A model generated the notes under the pieces. It was not told the origin of the DNA. It saw only the letters and a list, made by a program, of their open reading frames with translations, and did not search any database. Source: Streptomyces sp. NBC_01317 (GTDB lineage: Bacteria; Actinomycetota; Actinomycetes; Streptomycetales; Streptomycetaceae). Taken from it: DNA of 64,000 nucleotides. Location of the stretch: the NCBI RefSeq assembly GCF_035961655.1, contig NZ_CP108393.1:2401501-2465500 (forward strand), read 5' to 3'. Below, one piece after another: positions 55,795 through 63,212 of the stretch (position 1 is its first letter; every line of letters starts with the position of its first letter). The position numbers and the translations under genes were made by a program.

Positions 55795-56460
55795 GTGGCT
55801 ACACCCCCAGGCGGACATCCCTATGACGGTGTCCGGCAGCCCGCGGGAGAGCAGGCCCGGAACCGCTTCAACTTCCCGTCCGCGCCGAGCGGTCAGGGCG
55901 ATCAGAGCAGACAGGGCGGTCAGGGCGGTCAGGGCGGTCAGGGCGGTCAGGGGAATCCTGGCGGTCAGGAAGGTCAGGGCGGCGGTTACGGCGGACCGGG
56001 CGGTCAACACCAGCCCTACCCGCCGCAACACCAGTACAACCAGCCCCGGACGCCCCGTATCCAGCCGGTGCAGCAACAGCCCCGGCGCTCCTCCGCGCCC
56101 GACCCGTCCAGGGACACCCACAATCCGTTGGTGCGCCCGTACGCCATGACCGGCGGACGGACCCGCCCGCGATACCAGCTCGCCATCGAGGCACTGGTCA
56201 GTACGACGGCCGATCCGTCCCGGCTGCAAGGGCAGTTGCCCGAGCACCAGCGGATCTGCCAGCTCTGTTTCGAGATCAAGTCGGTCGCCGAGATCTCGGC
56301 ACTTCTCTCCATTCCCCTCGGCGTCGCCCGGATCCTCGTAGCCGACCTGGCGGAGGCCGGACTTGTCGCCATCCATCAGCCCGGCGGCGACGAGACCGCC
56401 GGCGGTCAGCCAGACGTGACACTGCTCGAAAGGGTGCTCAGTGGACTTCGGAAGCTCTAG
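55795..56460 (+). CDS. cvnC10: DUF742 protein CvnC (second copy) with Gly/Gln-rich extension
   Basis: DUF742 protein of 221 residues. The C-terminal 125 residues match the first CvnC (LVRPYAMTGGRTRPRYQLAI onward). The N-terminal ~95 residues are a Gly/Gln/Pro-rich disordered extension containing a run of GGQ repeats and YPPQHQYNQPRTPRIQ. GTG 55795 follows GGAGGAGG. The final 20 bases overlap cvnD. Confidence 0.92.
   Translation: MATPPGGHPYDGVRQPAGEQARNRFNFPSAPSGQGDQSRQGGQGGQGGQGGQGNPGGQEGQGGGYGGPGGQHQPYPPQHQYNQPRTPRIQPVQQQPRRSSAPDPSRDTHNPLVRPYAMTGGRTRPRYQLAIEALVSTTADPSRLQGQLPEHQRICQLCFEIKSVAEISALLSIPLGVARILVADLAEAGLVAIHQPGGDETAGGQPDVTLLERVLSGLRKL
55912..55947 (+). repeat. 9-bp tandem repeat in cvnC10
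   Basis: Four perfect tandem units of cagggcggt encoding Gln-Gly-Gly, with degenerate units on both sides. Likely to vary in length between strains. Confidence 0.9.
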
Positions 56461-57018
56461 CGGCGGAGGAGCAGCCCGCTCAACCACCAGCGCGAAGATC
56501 GTGGTGGCGGGCGGCTTCGGCGTGGGCAAGACCACGTTCGTCGGCGCCGTCTCGGAGATCAACCCGCTGCGTACCGAAGCCGTCATGACGTCCGCGTCAG
56601 CCGGCATCGACGACCTCACCCACACCGGAGACAAGACCACCACCACCGTGGCCATGGACTTCGGCCGCATCACCCTCGACCAAGACCTCATCCTCTACCT
56701 CTTCGGCACCCCCGGACAGGACCGCTTCTGGTTCATGTGGGACGACCTCGTCCGCGGCGCCATCGGCGCCGTCGTCCTCGTCGACACCCGCCGCCTCGCC
56801 GACTGCTTCCCCGCCGTCGACTACTTCGAAAACTCAGGACTCCCCTTCGTCATCGCCCTCAACGGCTTCGACGGACACCAGCCCTACACCCCCGACGAAG
56901 TACGCGAAGCACTCCAGATCGGACCCGACACCCCCATCATCACCACCGACGCCCGCCACCGCGCCGACGCCAAAAGCGGCCTCATCACCCTCGTCGAACA
57001 CGCACTCATGGCACGACT
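56416..57018 (+). repeat. 603-bp direct repeat covering cvnD, copy 2
   Basis: Identical to 51058-51660; see that entry. The outside bases differ on both sides. Confidence 0.97.
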
Positions 57019-57025
57019 GCGCTAA
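56441..57025 (+). CDS. cvnD10: Conservon small GTPase CvnD (second copy)
   Basis: Small GTPase of 194 residues, identical to the first CvnD except for the last residue (R instead of K). P-loop GGFGVGKTTF, G3-like FGTPGQDRF, G4-like NGFDG. Its coding DNA is the same as the first copy over the shared 603-bp block. Last gene of the second conservon, before a very strong bidirectional hairpin. Confidence 0.95.
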   Translation: MDFGSSSGGGAARSTTSAKIVVAGGFGVGKTTFVGAVSEINPLRTEAVMTSASAGIDDLTHTGDKTTTTVAMDFGRITLDQDLILYLFGTPGQDRFWFMWDDLVRGAIGAVVLVDTRRLADCFPAVDYFENSGLPFVIALNGFDGHQPYTPDEVREALQIGPDTPIITTDARHRADAKSGLITLVEHALMARLR

Positions 57026-57049
57026 ACCACACCCCACTGGTCACGTACG

Positions 57050-57082
57050 GCGGCCCCCGCACTCGATGAGTGCGGGGGCCGC
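57050..57082. terminator. Strong bidirectional terminator
   Basis: Perfect 15-bp arms (ggcccccgcactc and its complement, extended outward) around a 3-nt loop (gat), between convergent cvnD10 and accE. Confidence 0.88.
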
Positions 57083-57120
57083 TGTCGTACGTACAAGCCT
57101 CACTTGTGGGGCGGGGCGGG

Positions 57121-57327
57121 TCAGCCCTGCCAGCTGTGCGGGGCGCGGAAGCCGGAGCTGCGCTCCAGGCGGCGCCAGCCCGCGGTGGAGCGGCCTCGGC
57201 CGACGGCCGGGGCCTCCGAGCGGGCGGCGGCGCGGGCCATCAGGACCGCGGTGATCGCCGCGAGTTCCTCGGGGTCGGCCTGACCCTTCTCGACACGCAG
57301 CAGGGAATCGTTGGTGGTCTCACTCAT
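57121..57327 (-). CDS. accE: Acyl-CoA carboxylase epsilon subunit
   Basis: Small non-catalytic subunit of 68 residues that stabilises and stimulates the actinobacterial acyl-CoA carboxylase. Recognisable by LLRVEKGQADPEELAAITAV and the C-terminal Trp-containing GWRRLERSSGFRAPHSWQG. It lies 45 bp downstream of accB; in S. coelicolor the pair accB-accE forms the essential acetyl-CoA carboxylase with AccA2. Confidence 0.93.
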   Translation of the reverse strand: MSETTNDSLLRVEKGQADPEELAAITAVLMARAAARSEAPAVGRGRSTAGWRRLERSSGFRAPHSWQG

Positions 57328-57372
57328 GGAGTCGGTCTCCGTCTTCTACCGCGGGGCTTCTACTGCGGGCTT

Positions 57373-58956
57373 CTACTGCGGGGGATTGCCGTGCTTGCGC
57401 GACGGCAGGTCGGCGTGCTTCGTGCGGAGCATCGCGAGGGCGCTCGCGAGCACCTCGCGGGTCTCTGCCGGGTCGATGACGTCGTCGACCAGGCCGCGCT
57501 CCGCGGCGTAGTAGGGATGCATCAGCTCCGCCTTGTACTCCTTGACCATGCGCGCGCGCATGGCCTCGGGGTCCTCGGCCTCGGCGATCTGCTTGCGGAA
57601 GATGACGTTGGCGGCACCTTCGGCGCCCATCACCGCGATCTCGTTGGTCGGCCAGGCGTAGGTGAGGTCGGCGCCGATGGACTGGGAGTCCATGACGATG
57701 TAAGCACCGCCGTACGCCTTGCGCAGGATGAGGGAGATCCGCGGCACGGTCGCGTTGCAGTACGCGTACAGCAGCTTCGCGCCGTGCCGGATGATCCCGC
57801 CGTGCTCCTGGTCGACGCCGGGCAGGAAGCCCGGTACGTCCAGGAGGGTGACGATCGGGATGTTGAAGGCGTCACACATCTGGACGAATCGCGCGGCCTT
57901 TTCCGACGCCTCGATGTCCAGGACCCCGGCGAGGGACTGCGGCTGGTTGGCGACGATGCCGACCACCTGTCCGTCGATCCGGGCGAGCGCGCAGATGATG
58001 TTGCGGGCCCAGCGCTCGTGGATCTCCAGGAAGTCGCCGTCGTCGACGAGCTCCTCGATCACCTTGTGCATGTCGTACGGGCGGTTGCCGTCGGCGGGGA
58101 CCAGGTCCAGCAGGACGTCGGAGCGGCGGTCCGCCGGGTCCTCGGAGTCGACCGTGGGCGGGTTCTCGCGGTTGTTCTGCGGGAGCATCGAGAGGAGGTA
58201 GCGCACCTCGGCGATGCAGGTCTCCTCGTCGTCGTACGCGAAGTGCGCGACGCCGGAGGTCTCGGCGTGCACGTCGGCGCCGCCGAGGCCGTTCTGGGTG
58301 ATCTCCTCACCCGTGACGGCCTTCACCACGTCCGGGCCCGTGATGAACATCTGCGAGGTCTCGCGGACCATGAAGACGAAGTCCGTGAGGGCGGGGCTGT
58401 AGGCGGCGCCGCCCGCGCACGGGCCGAGCATCACGCTGATCTGCGGGATGACGCCGGACGCGCGGGTGTTGCGCTGGAAGATGCCGCCGTAGCCGGCGAG
58501 CGCGGAGACGCCCTCCTGGATACGGGCGCCGGCGCCGTCGTTCAGGGAGACCAGCGGGGCACCGGCCGAGATGGCCATGTCCATGATCTTGTGGATCTTG
58601 GTGGCGTGGGCCTCGCCCAGCGCGCCGCCGAAGATCCGGAAGTCGTGCGCGTACACGAAGACCGTACGGCCGTCGACCGTGCCCCAGCCGGTGATCACAC
58701 CGTCCGTGTACGGCTTCTTCGCCTCCAGGCCGAATCCGGTCGCCCGGTGCCTGCGCAGCTGCTCGACCTCTTTGAACGATCCCTCGTCGAGCAGCAGGTC
58801 GATCCGCTCACGGGCGGTCAGCTTGCCCTTGGCGTGCTGGGCCTCGGTGGCCCGGTCACTCGGCCCCCGGCGGGCCTGCTCGCGCAGGGCGTGCAGTTCG
58901 GCCACCCGGCCACGGGCGTCGGCGGGCTCGCTCGGCTTCTCGTCCACTACGGTCAT
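57373..58956 (-). CDS. accB: Acetyl/acyl-CoA carboxylase carboxyltransferase beta subunit
   Basis: Carboxyltransferase subunit of 527 residues that transfers CO2 from carboxybiotin to acetyl- or propionyl-CoA, giving malonyl- and methylmalonyl-CoA for fatty acids and polyketides. Oxyanion-hole and CoA-site blocks are visible: LNDGAGARIQEGVSALAGYG, MLGPCAGGAAYSPALTDF, and DVPGFLPGVDQEHGGIIRHG followed by RKAYGGAYIVMDSQ. ATG at 58956. Downstream accE completes the complex; the biotin-carrying alpha subunit is outside this window. Confidence 0.96.
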   Translation of the reverse strand: MTVVDEKPSEPADARGRVAELHALREQARRGPSDRATEAQHAKGKLTARERIDLLLDEGSFKEVEQLRRHRATGFGLEAKKPYTDGVITGWGTVDGRTVFVYAHDFRIFGGALGEAHATKIHKIMDMAISAGAPLVSLNDGAGARIQEGVSALAGYGGIFQRNTRASGVIPQISVMLGPCAGGAAYSPALTDFVFMVRETSQMFITGPDVVKAVTGEEITQNGLGGADVHAETSGVAHFAYDDEETCIAEVRYLLSMLPQNNRENPPTVDSEDPADRRSDVLLDLVPADGNRPYDMHKVIEELVDDGDFLEIHERWARNIICALARIDGQVVGIVANQPQSLAGVLDIEASEKAARFVQMCDAFNIPIVTLLDVPGFLPGVDQEHGGIIRHGAKLLYAYCNATVPRISLILRKAYGGAYIVMDSQSIGADLTYAWPTNEIAVMGAEGAANVIFRKQIAEAEDPEAMRARMVKEYKAELMHPYYAAERGLVDDVIDPAETREVLASALAMLRTKHADLPSRKHGNPPQ

Positions 58957-59119
58957 GTTCCAACCCTACGAACACCCAGGGGTAAATAGCTCCGTAGACT
59001 CCACACAGTCTCCTGCCCCGATTCCTGGTGGAGCTGGACAGAACGCGACCCGAATGGGCGCGACCTCATAGCTCGGAACACCTAGTACTTGTAGGGTTTC
59101 CATAGATGTCGGCGAAGAG

Positions 59120-61519
59120 TCATCGCGGGTGTCCACGCAGAGTGACCTCGCAGCGGTGGCTGCCGCCGCGTGTCCCCGGGGTGATCCGCAGCCGTACGGT
59201 ACGCCCCGCCGCGAGCACCTCCACGGACGGGTCCGCCGCCACCACCCGCCGTACCGGCCGGTCCCAGACGACGTCCACCGGCTGCCCGGAGCGTACCGGC
59301 TCGCCGAGGTGGATCGTGGCGGTACGCCCCCGCTCCACTACGAGCACGCTCGCGGGGGCGGTCACGGTGAGCGGGCCCGCCGTACCGGCCCGCCAGAAGT
59401 TCGCGGCGGTCAGGCCGAGGGAGCGGATCGCGACGGCGTGGACGTCGCCGCTGTGGGCGAGGAGCGACAGCCAGTGGGGGTCCGCGGCGCGGGCCGCGAG
59501 GGTACGGCGGGTGGCACCCGGCATCAGGAGATAGAGGTACGAGGCCGCGACCGGGTCGGTGCCGTGGTCGAGCCAGAGCGTGCGGTAGCGGCGGGTGCGC
59601 TGTTCGGTGGTGCTGGTGGTGTTGATGTCGTGCCAGGAGCCGGTGCGGGCCTCTTCGAGGGTCCGCAGGGTGCCGGGGGCCGCGCCGCCGGGGAAGACCC
59701 AGCCGCCGTGGCCGGCGAGGTGGGCCCAGCGGGGGCGGGGGGAGGGGTCGAGGGTGAAGAGGTGTGGCCCTGGCTCTCCCAGGTTTTCTCCCAGGTTGCG
59801 GTTGTCGATCACCGTCTCCACCGGGACGCCGTCGGTGCTGGTGATCGCGGCGCCGAGGCAGACGACGGCGTCGGCGGCGAAGATCCAGGACTTACGGGCC
59901 TCCAGCGTGGAGCCCAGGCCTTTGAGGTGCTGTCCTACGGAGGCGAACTCCCCGTCGGTGGCGCCGCCGACCCAGCGGACGGCGGGTTTGGGCGCGCCCC
60001 ATTCCCCGCCGGCGCGGTCCGGGAGGCGGCGGGTGGAGACGGTGGTGCCGGGGAGCCGGTAGGGGTCGACGGTGGGCCAGAACCAGTCGGTGTACTGGTC
60101 GTTGAGGCGGTGGGCGGCGTCGGGCCGGAGGTCTCCTCCTGGCCCGGGGGTCCACCAGTAGAGCATTCCGGCGCCGGTGTGCCAGCCGCGTGGGTTCTCG
60201 CCGTTGCCGCATTCGTAGGAGGCGATGCGTTCGGAGGACATGGCGAGGTTGGCGGTCCAGCCGGGGCGGCGGTGGACGGCCCGGTCCATCCCGGGGAAGA
60301 GGGTGTGGCCGACCGGTTCGGGGGCGGCGGGGACCTCCGCGTCGGCGAGGGCGTGCAGCCGGGCGAGGTCGGCGACGTCGAACTGCGGGGCGGTGAGGAT
60401 GGGGGACGGGCCGCCGGGGGCGGCGGCGCGTTCGATCCAGCCTTTTGCCCTGGCGGTCCAGCGGGTGCGTTCGGCGGGGCGCGCGACGGTCATGAGGAGC
60501 GGGATCGCCGCGATGAGGGCCTGGCCGTGGAAGTGGTCGCTCCGCAGGACGCCGAGGTCGTCGTCCTTGAGATGGCCGCGGCTGACGGCACGGCCGCTGA
60601 CGCTGTCCATCATCAGACCGTCCAGGATCAGCGGCGCGTAGGCCCGCTCCACGCTGTCGAGGACGATCTGCCGGTTCGGGTCGGTGACGGCCCAGGGGGA
60701 CCCGTCGAGGAGGGTGAACAGCCGGCCGAGTCCGTCGAGCAGGACCTGTCCGTACGTACCGGAGTAGGCGACCCAGGTGTGCTGGACGAACGATCCGTCG
60801 GCGTGGAGGCCGTCGCCCTTCGTGACGTACGGGAAGACGGGCGAGAGGGCGTCCCTGGCGAGGGCGATCTTCGCGGGCGCCCGGCCGAGGATGCCGCGCA
60901 GCGCGACGGAGCGGCAGAGGTCGACGCGGTTGGCGCCGGTGCTGATGCCGGAGTAGTCGGCGAGGAGGGTGTCGGGGAGGAAGTGGTCGACGGCGGCGAA
61001 GACGGCTTCCCGCGTCTGTTCGGTGAGGTGGTCGTGGAGCACGGCGGCGGTGTCGAGGAGGTGGCGGGGGCTGCCGATCCGCCACTCCCACCAGTTGCCG
61101 TACGGCGTGGTGCCGGGGTGGTAGACGGTCGCGGCGAGGTGGTCGAGCCCGCGCAGGACGGCGGCGAGGAGGGCGGGGTCGCCGGTGAGGCCGGTGCGGG
61201 GGCGGGCGTAGGCCTCGGCCATGGTGAGGAGCCGGCCGTAACTGGCGGTGATGCCGGCGGGTGGGTCGAAGGGGTGATCGGGCCAGAGGGAGGTGGAGGT
61301 GGGGGCCATGTCCTTCCGGTGCCGGGCGGCGCGGGTGCCTGTGCGGGCGAGGCGGGAGGCGTAGGGGTCTTGTTCCGCGTCGTACGCGGTACCGAGGTGG
61401 AGGGCGGCCCAGCGGAGCCGGAGGGCGTCCAGGGGATCGGGGGCGCTTGCGTGCGCGGTGCGCCCGGGGCCGAGGGTGGCGGCGGTGGCCGCGAGGAGGT
61501 GGCGTCGGGCCCAGGTCAT
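59120..61519 (-). CDS. Secreted polysaccharide lyase family 8 (hyaluronate lyase-like)
   Basis: Secreted lyase of 799 residues that cleaves uronic-acid polysaccharides such as hyaluronate, chondroitin or xanthan by beta-elimination. A short Tat-type signal begins TWARRHLLAATAATLG. PL8 catalytic residues are identifiable: TGANRVDLC (Asn197), DGSFVQHTWVAYSGTYG (His247 and Tyr256), and SGRAVSRG (Arg310, Arg314), with the aromatic patch GNWWEWRIGSP. The C-terminus is beta-sandwich. ATG 61519 follows GGAGG; the open frame further upstream runs through intergenic repeat and is not coding. Exact substrate not determinable. Confidence 0.9.
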   Translation of the reverse strand: MTWARRHLLAATAATLGPGRTAHASAPDPLDALRLRWAALHLGTAYDAEQDPYASRLARTGTRAARHRKDMAPTSTSLWPDHPFDPPAGITASYGRLLTMAEAYARPRTGLTGDPALLAAVLRGLDHLAATVYHPGTTPYGNWWEWRIGSPRHLLDTAAVLHDHLTEQTREAVFAAVDHFLPDTLLADYSGISTGANRVDLCRSVALRGILGRAPAKIALARDALSPVFPYVTKGDGLHADGSFVQHTWVAYSGTYGQVLLDGLGRLFTLLDGSPWAVTDPNRQIVLDSVERAYAPLILDGLMMDSVSGRAVSRGHLKDDDLGVLRSDHFHGQALIAAIPLLMTVARPAERTRWTARAKGWIERAAAPGGPSPILTAPQFDVADLARLHALADAEVPAAPEPVGHTLFPGMDRAVHRRPGWTANLAMSSERIASYECGNGENPRGWHTGAGMLYWWTPGPGGDLRPDAAHRLNDQYTDWFWPTVDPYRLPGTTVSTRRLPDRAGGEWGAPKPAVRWVGGATDGEFASVGQHLKGLGSTLEARKSWIFAADAVVCLGAAITSTDGVPVETVIDNRNLGENLGEPGPHLFTLDPSPRPRWAHLAGHGGWVFPGGAAPGTLRTLEEARTGSWHDINTTSTTEQRTRRYRTLWLDHGTDPVAASYLYLLMPGATRRTLAARAADPHWLSLLAHSGDVHAVAIRSLGLTAANFWRAGTAGPLTVTAPASVLVVERGRTATIHLGEPVRSGQPVDVVWDRPVRRVVAADPSVEVLAAGRTVRLRITPGTRGGSHRCEVTLRGHPR

Positions 61520-61565
61520 GCGCACCTCCACGAACGCGCGCGGCTTGCCCGACGGCGACGGTTCC

Positions 61566-61683
61566 GTCCTCAAACGCCGGACGGGCTTGGTGGGGGCCGG
61601 GGTCCGTTTGATGGTGTCCCGACCCACACCCCCGAGCAAGCCGACCACGCCGGGCAAATCCAGCCCGTCCGGCGATTGAGGAC
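61566..61683. repeat. Inverted pair of short intergenic repeats
   Basis: Two facing copies of the short GC-rich repeat (61566-61588 and 61662-61683) separated by 73 bp, between the M15-like gene and the PL8 lyase gene, both on the minus strand. Confidence 0.8.
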
Positions 61684-61711
61684 AAGGCCTGCGCGCCGGC
61701 TTGGGGGCGGG

Positions 61712-62221
61712 CTAGCAGCCGCCGCAGTTGTAGAACGTCACGTCCCAGTGGTTGCCCTCGTCCGCGTAGACGTTCCCCGACCCCGCCTGCCACTGCGGGT
61801 ACCCGTCCCCGCGCACCCCGATGTACGTGAACGTGTTCTTGACGTAGTTCGTCAGGCACGTCGACTTGCCGAAGTCGAGCTTGTAGCCGTTCCAGTGCGA
61901 GTACGTACCGCTCGCGTGGCCCGTCTCCGTGCCGCCCGTGATGTTCAGCGCGCAGCCCGTCGCGCTCCGCAGGGTCTGCGCGCCCTGCGCGGTCGCCTGG
62001 TTGAGCTGGTCGAACGACGTACACGTCGCGTTGTTGCGGTTCGAGCAGCCGCCGGACGACGACCAGGTGATGCCGCGCGAGCTGAACATCGACGTCGCCG
62101 TCGCGTGGGAGATCTTCGTGGCCGCCTGGGCCTCCGACGTGGCGGTGAGGACGCCGAAGCCGGGGGCCAGGAGCGCGCCCAGGACGAGCGCGAACGCGCT
62201 GAGGACGGAGCGGAGCTTCAT
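61712..62221 (-). CDS. Secreted M15/LAS-type peptidase-like protein
   Basis: Small secreted protein of 169 residues. Signal peptide MKLRSVLSAFALVLGALLAP with cleavage after SEAQA (about residue 33). The mature part carries the zinc signature of D-Ala-D-Ala metallopeptidases: SHWNGYKLD (SxHxxGxxxD, 108-116) and a downstream NHWD (His158). Six cysteines suggest three disulfides. Probable role in cell-wall cutting; activity is inference from the motif. ATG 62221 has AGGAGGAA 7 bp upstream. Divergent from the YceI gene. Confidence 0.8.
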   Translation of the reverse strand: MKLRSVLSAFALVLGALLAPGFGVLTATSEAQAATKISHATATSMFSSRGITWSSSGGCSNRNNATCTSFDQLNQATAQGAQTLRSATGCALNITGGTETGHASGTYSHWNGYKLDFGKSTCLTNYVKNTFTYIGVRGDGYPQWQAGSGNVYADEGNHWDVTFYNCGGC

Positions 62222-62384
62222 GGGGGGATTCCTCCTGCAGATGACGGTGATGTCGGGCCGGTGGGTCGGCGGGGCAGGCGGTGCGGGTGGCGCAGGGCGA
62301 TCCTGCCCGACATCTACGCGCGTCCGCCAGAGGGCGTGGGGAGCGAGCCCGTGAAGGGGTCGTGGAGGCCGTGGGTAAAGGAGT

Positions 62385-62400
62385 TCCCTCGATCGAGGGA
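62385..62400. promoter_or_regulatory. Perfect 16-bp palindrome upstream of the YceI gene
   Basis: tccctcgatcgaggga is a perfect palindrome 5 bp upstream of the candidate -35 box. It is well placed for a dimeric regulator acting on the YceI promoter or on the divergent M15-like gene. Confidence 0.65.
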
Positions 62401-62405
62401 CATAG

Positions 62406-62434
62406 TTGAAATCCGAACCAGACAGGTCTATGGT
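62406..62434 (+). promoter_or_regulatory. Candidate promoter of the YceI gene
   Basis: TTGAAA (62406-62411) and TATGGT (62429-62434) are separated by exactly 17 bp, close to the housekeeping consensus. The predicted start is near 62441, where cattca-t-tgaatg (62448-62460), another small palindrome, follows. Confidence 0.65.
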
Positions 62435-62494
62435 TGCGCTCGTCCGGCATTCATTGAATGTTGAACTACCGACTACCACTCATAGGAGACCGAC

Positions 62495-63106
62495 ATGGCC
62501 CTCTTCGGCCGCAAGAACGACGGCGCCACCGCCACCCGCGAGATCGACCCCGCCCTGGTCGCCCTGACCGGCGCGTACACGATCGACCCGAGCCACAGCA
62601 AGATCGGCTTCTCGGTGCGCCACGCGATGGTCACCAACGTCCACGGCGCCTTCACCGAGTTCGAGGGCTCCCTGGACCTGAACGGCACCGACCCCGCCCA
62701 CTCCACGGCGTCGATCGTCGTCACGATCTCCAGCGTCGACACGGGCGCGCCCGACCGCGACGGCCACCTCCTCACGGGTGACTTCTTCGACGCCGAGCAG
62801 TTCCCCAAGATGACCTTCACGTCCACCTCGGCCGAAGAGCTGGGCGGCGAGTCGTACCGCATCAACGGCGACCTCACCATCAAGGACGTCACGAAGCCGC
62901 TCTCCATCGACCTGGAGTTCAACGGCGCGGCCACCGACGCCTACGGGAACGAGCGGGTCGGCTTCGAGGGCGGCGCCACCATCCTGCGCTCCGACTGGGG
63001 CCTGACCTGGAACGCGGCGCTGGAGGCCGGCGGCGTGGTCGTCTCCGACAAGGTCAAGCTGCTCTTCGACATCAGCGCGATCAAGAAGGCCCCCGAGGCC
63101 GTCTGA
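62495..63106 (+). CDS. YceI-family lipid-binding protein
   Basis: YceI-domain protein of 203 residues, a lipocalin-like barrel that binds isoprenoid or polyprenyl lipids in characterised members. Core motifs: GAYTIDPSHSKIGFSVRHAM, VHGAFTEFEGSL, HLLTGDFFDAEQFPKMTFTS, and LTIKDVTKPLSIDL. There is no signal peptide, so it is probably cytoplasmic, as with most Streptomyces YceI proteins. ATG 62495 follows AGGAG. A near-consensus promoter with flanking palindromes suggests tight control. Confidence 0.92.
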   Translation: MALFGRKNDGATATREIDPALVALTGAYTIDPSHSKIGFSVRHAMVTNVHGAFTEFEGSLDLNGTDPAHSTASIVVTISSVDTGAPDRDGHLLTGDFFDAEQFPKMTFTSTSAEELGGESYRINGDLTIKDVTKPLSIDLEFNGAATDAYGNERVGFEGGATILRSDWGLTWNAALEAGGVVVSDKVKLLFDISAIKKAPEAV

Positions 63107-63183
63107 CCCGTCGCGCCCCCGGGGCGAGGACGAGCGTCGGTACGCGACCGGCGGGGGCGAGGCACCAGCCTCGGTACGGCCCT

Positions 63184-63212
63184 GCTCCCGGCAGGATCCA
63201 GCAGCCGGGAGC
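63184..63212. terminator. Hairpin at the end of the Gly-rich protein gene
   Basis: Perfect 9-bp arms gctcccggc / gccgggagc with an 11-nt loop, touching the stop codon of the minus-strand gene and following the YceI gene. Possible bidirectional terminator. Confidence 0.5.

Noticed and set aside
59129..62464. 1111-codon plus-strand frame opposite the PL8 lyase
   Set aside because: Gly/Val/Glu-rich antisense product; the minus strand has an intact PL8 lyase with catalytic residues and a signal peptide.
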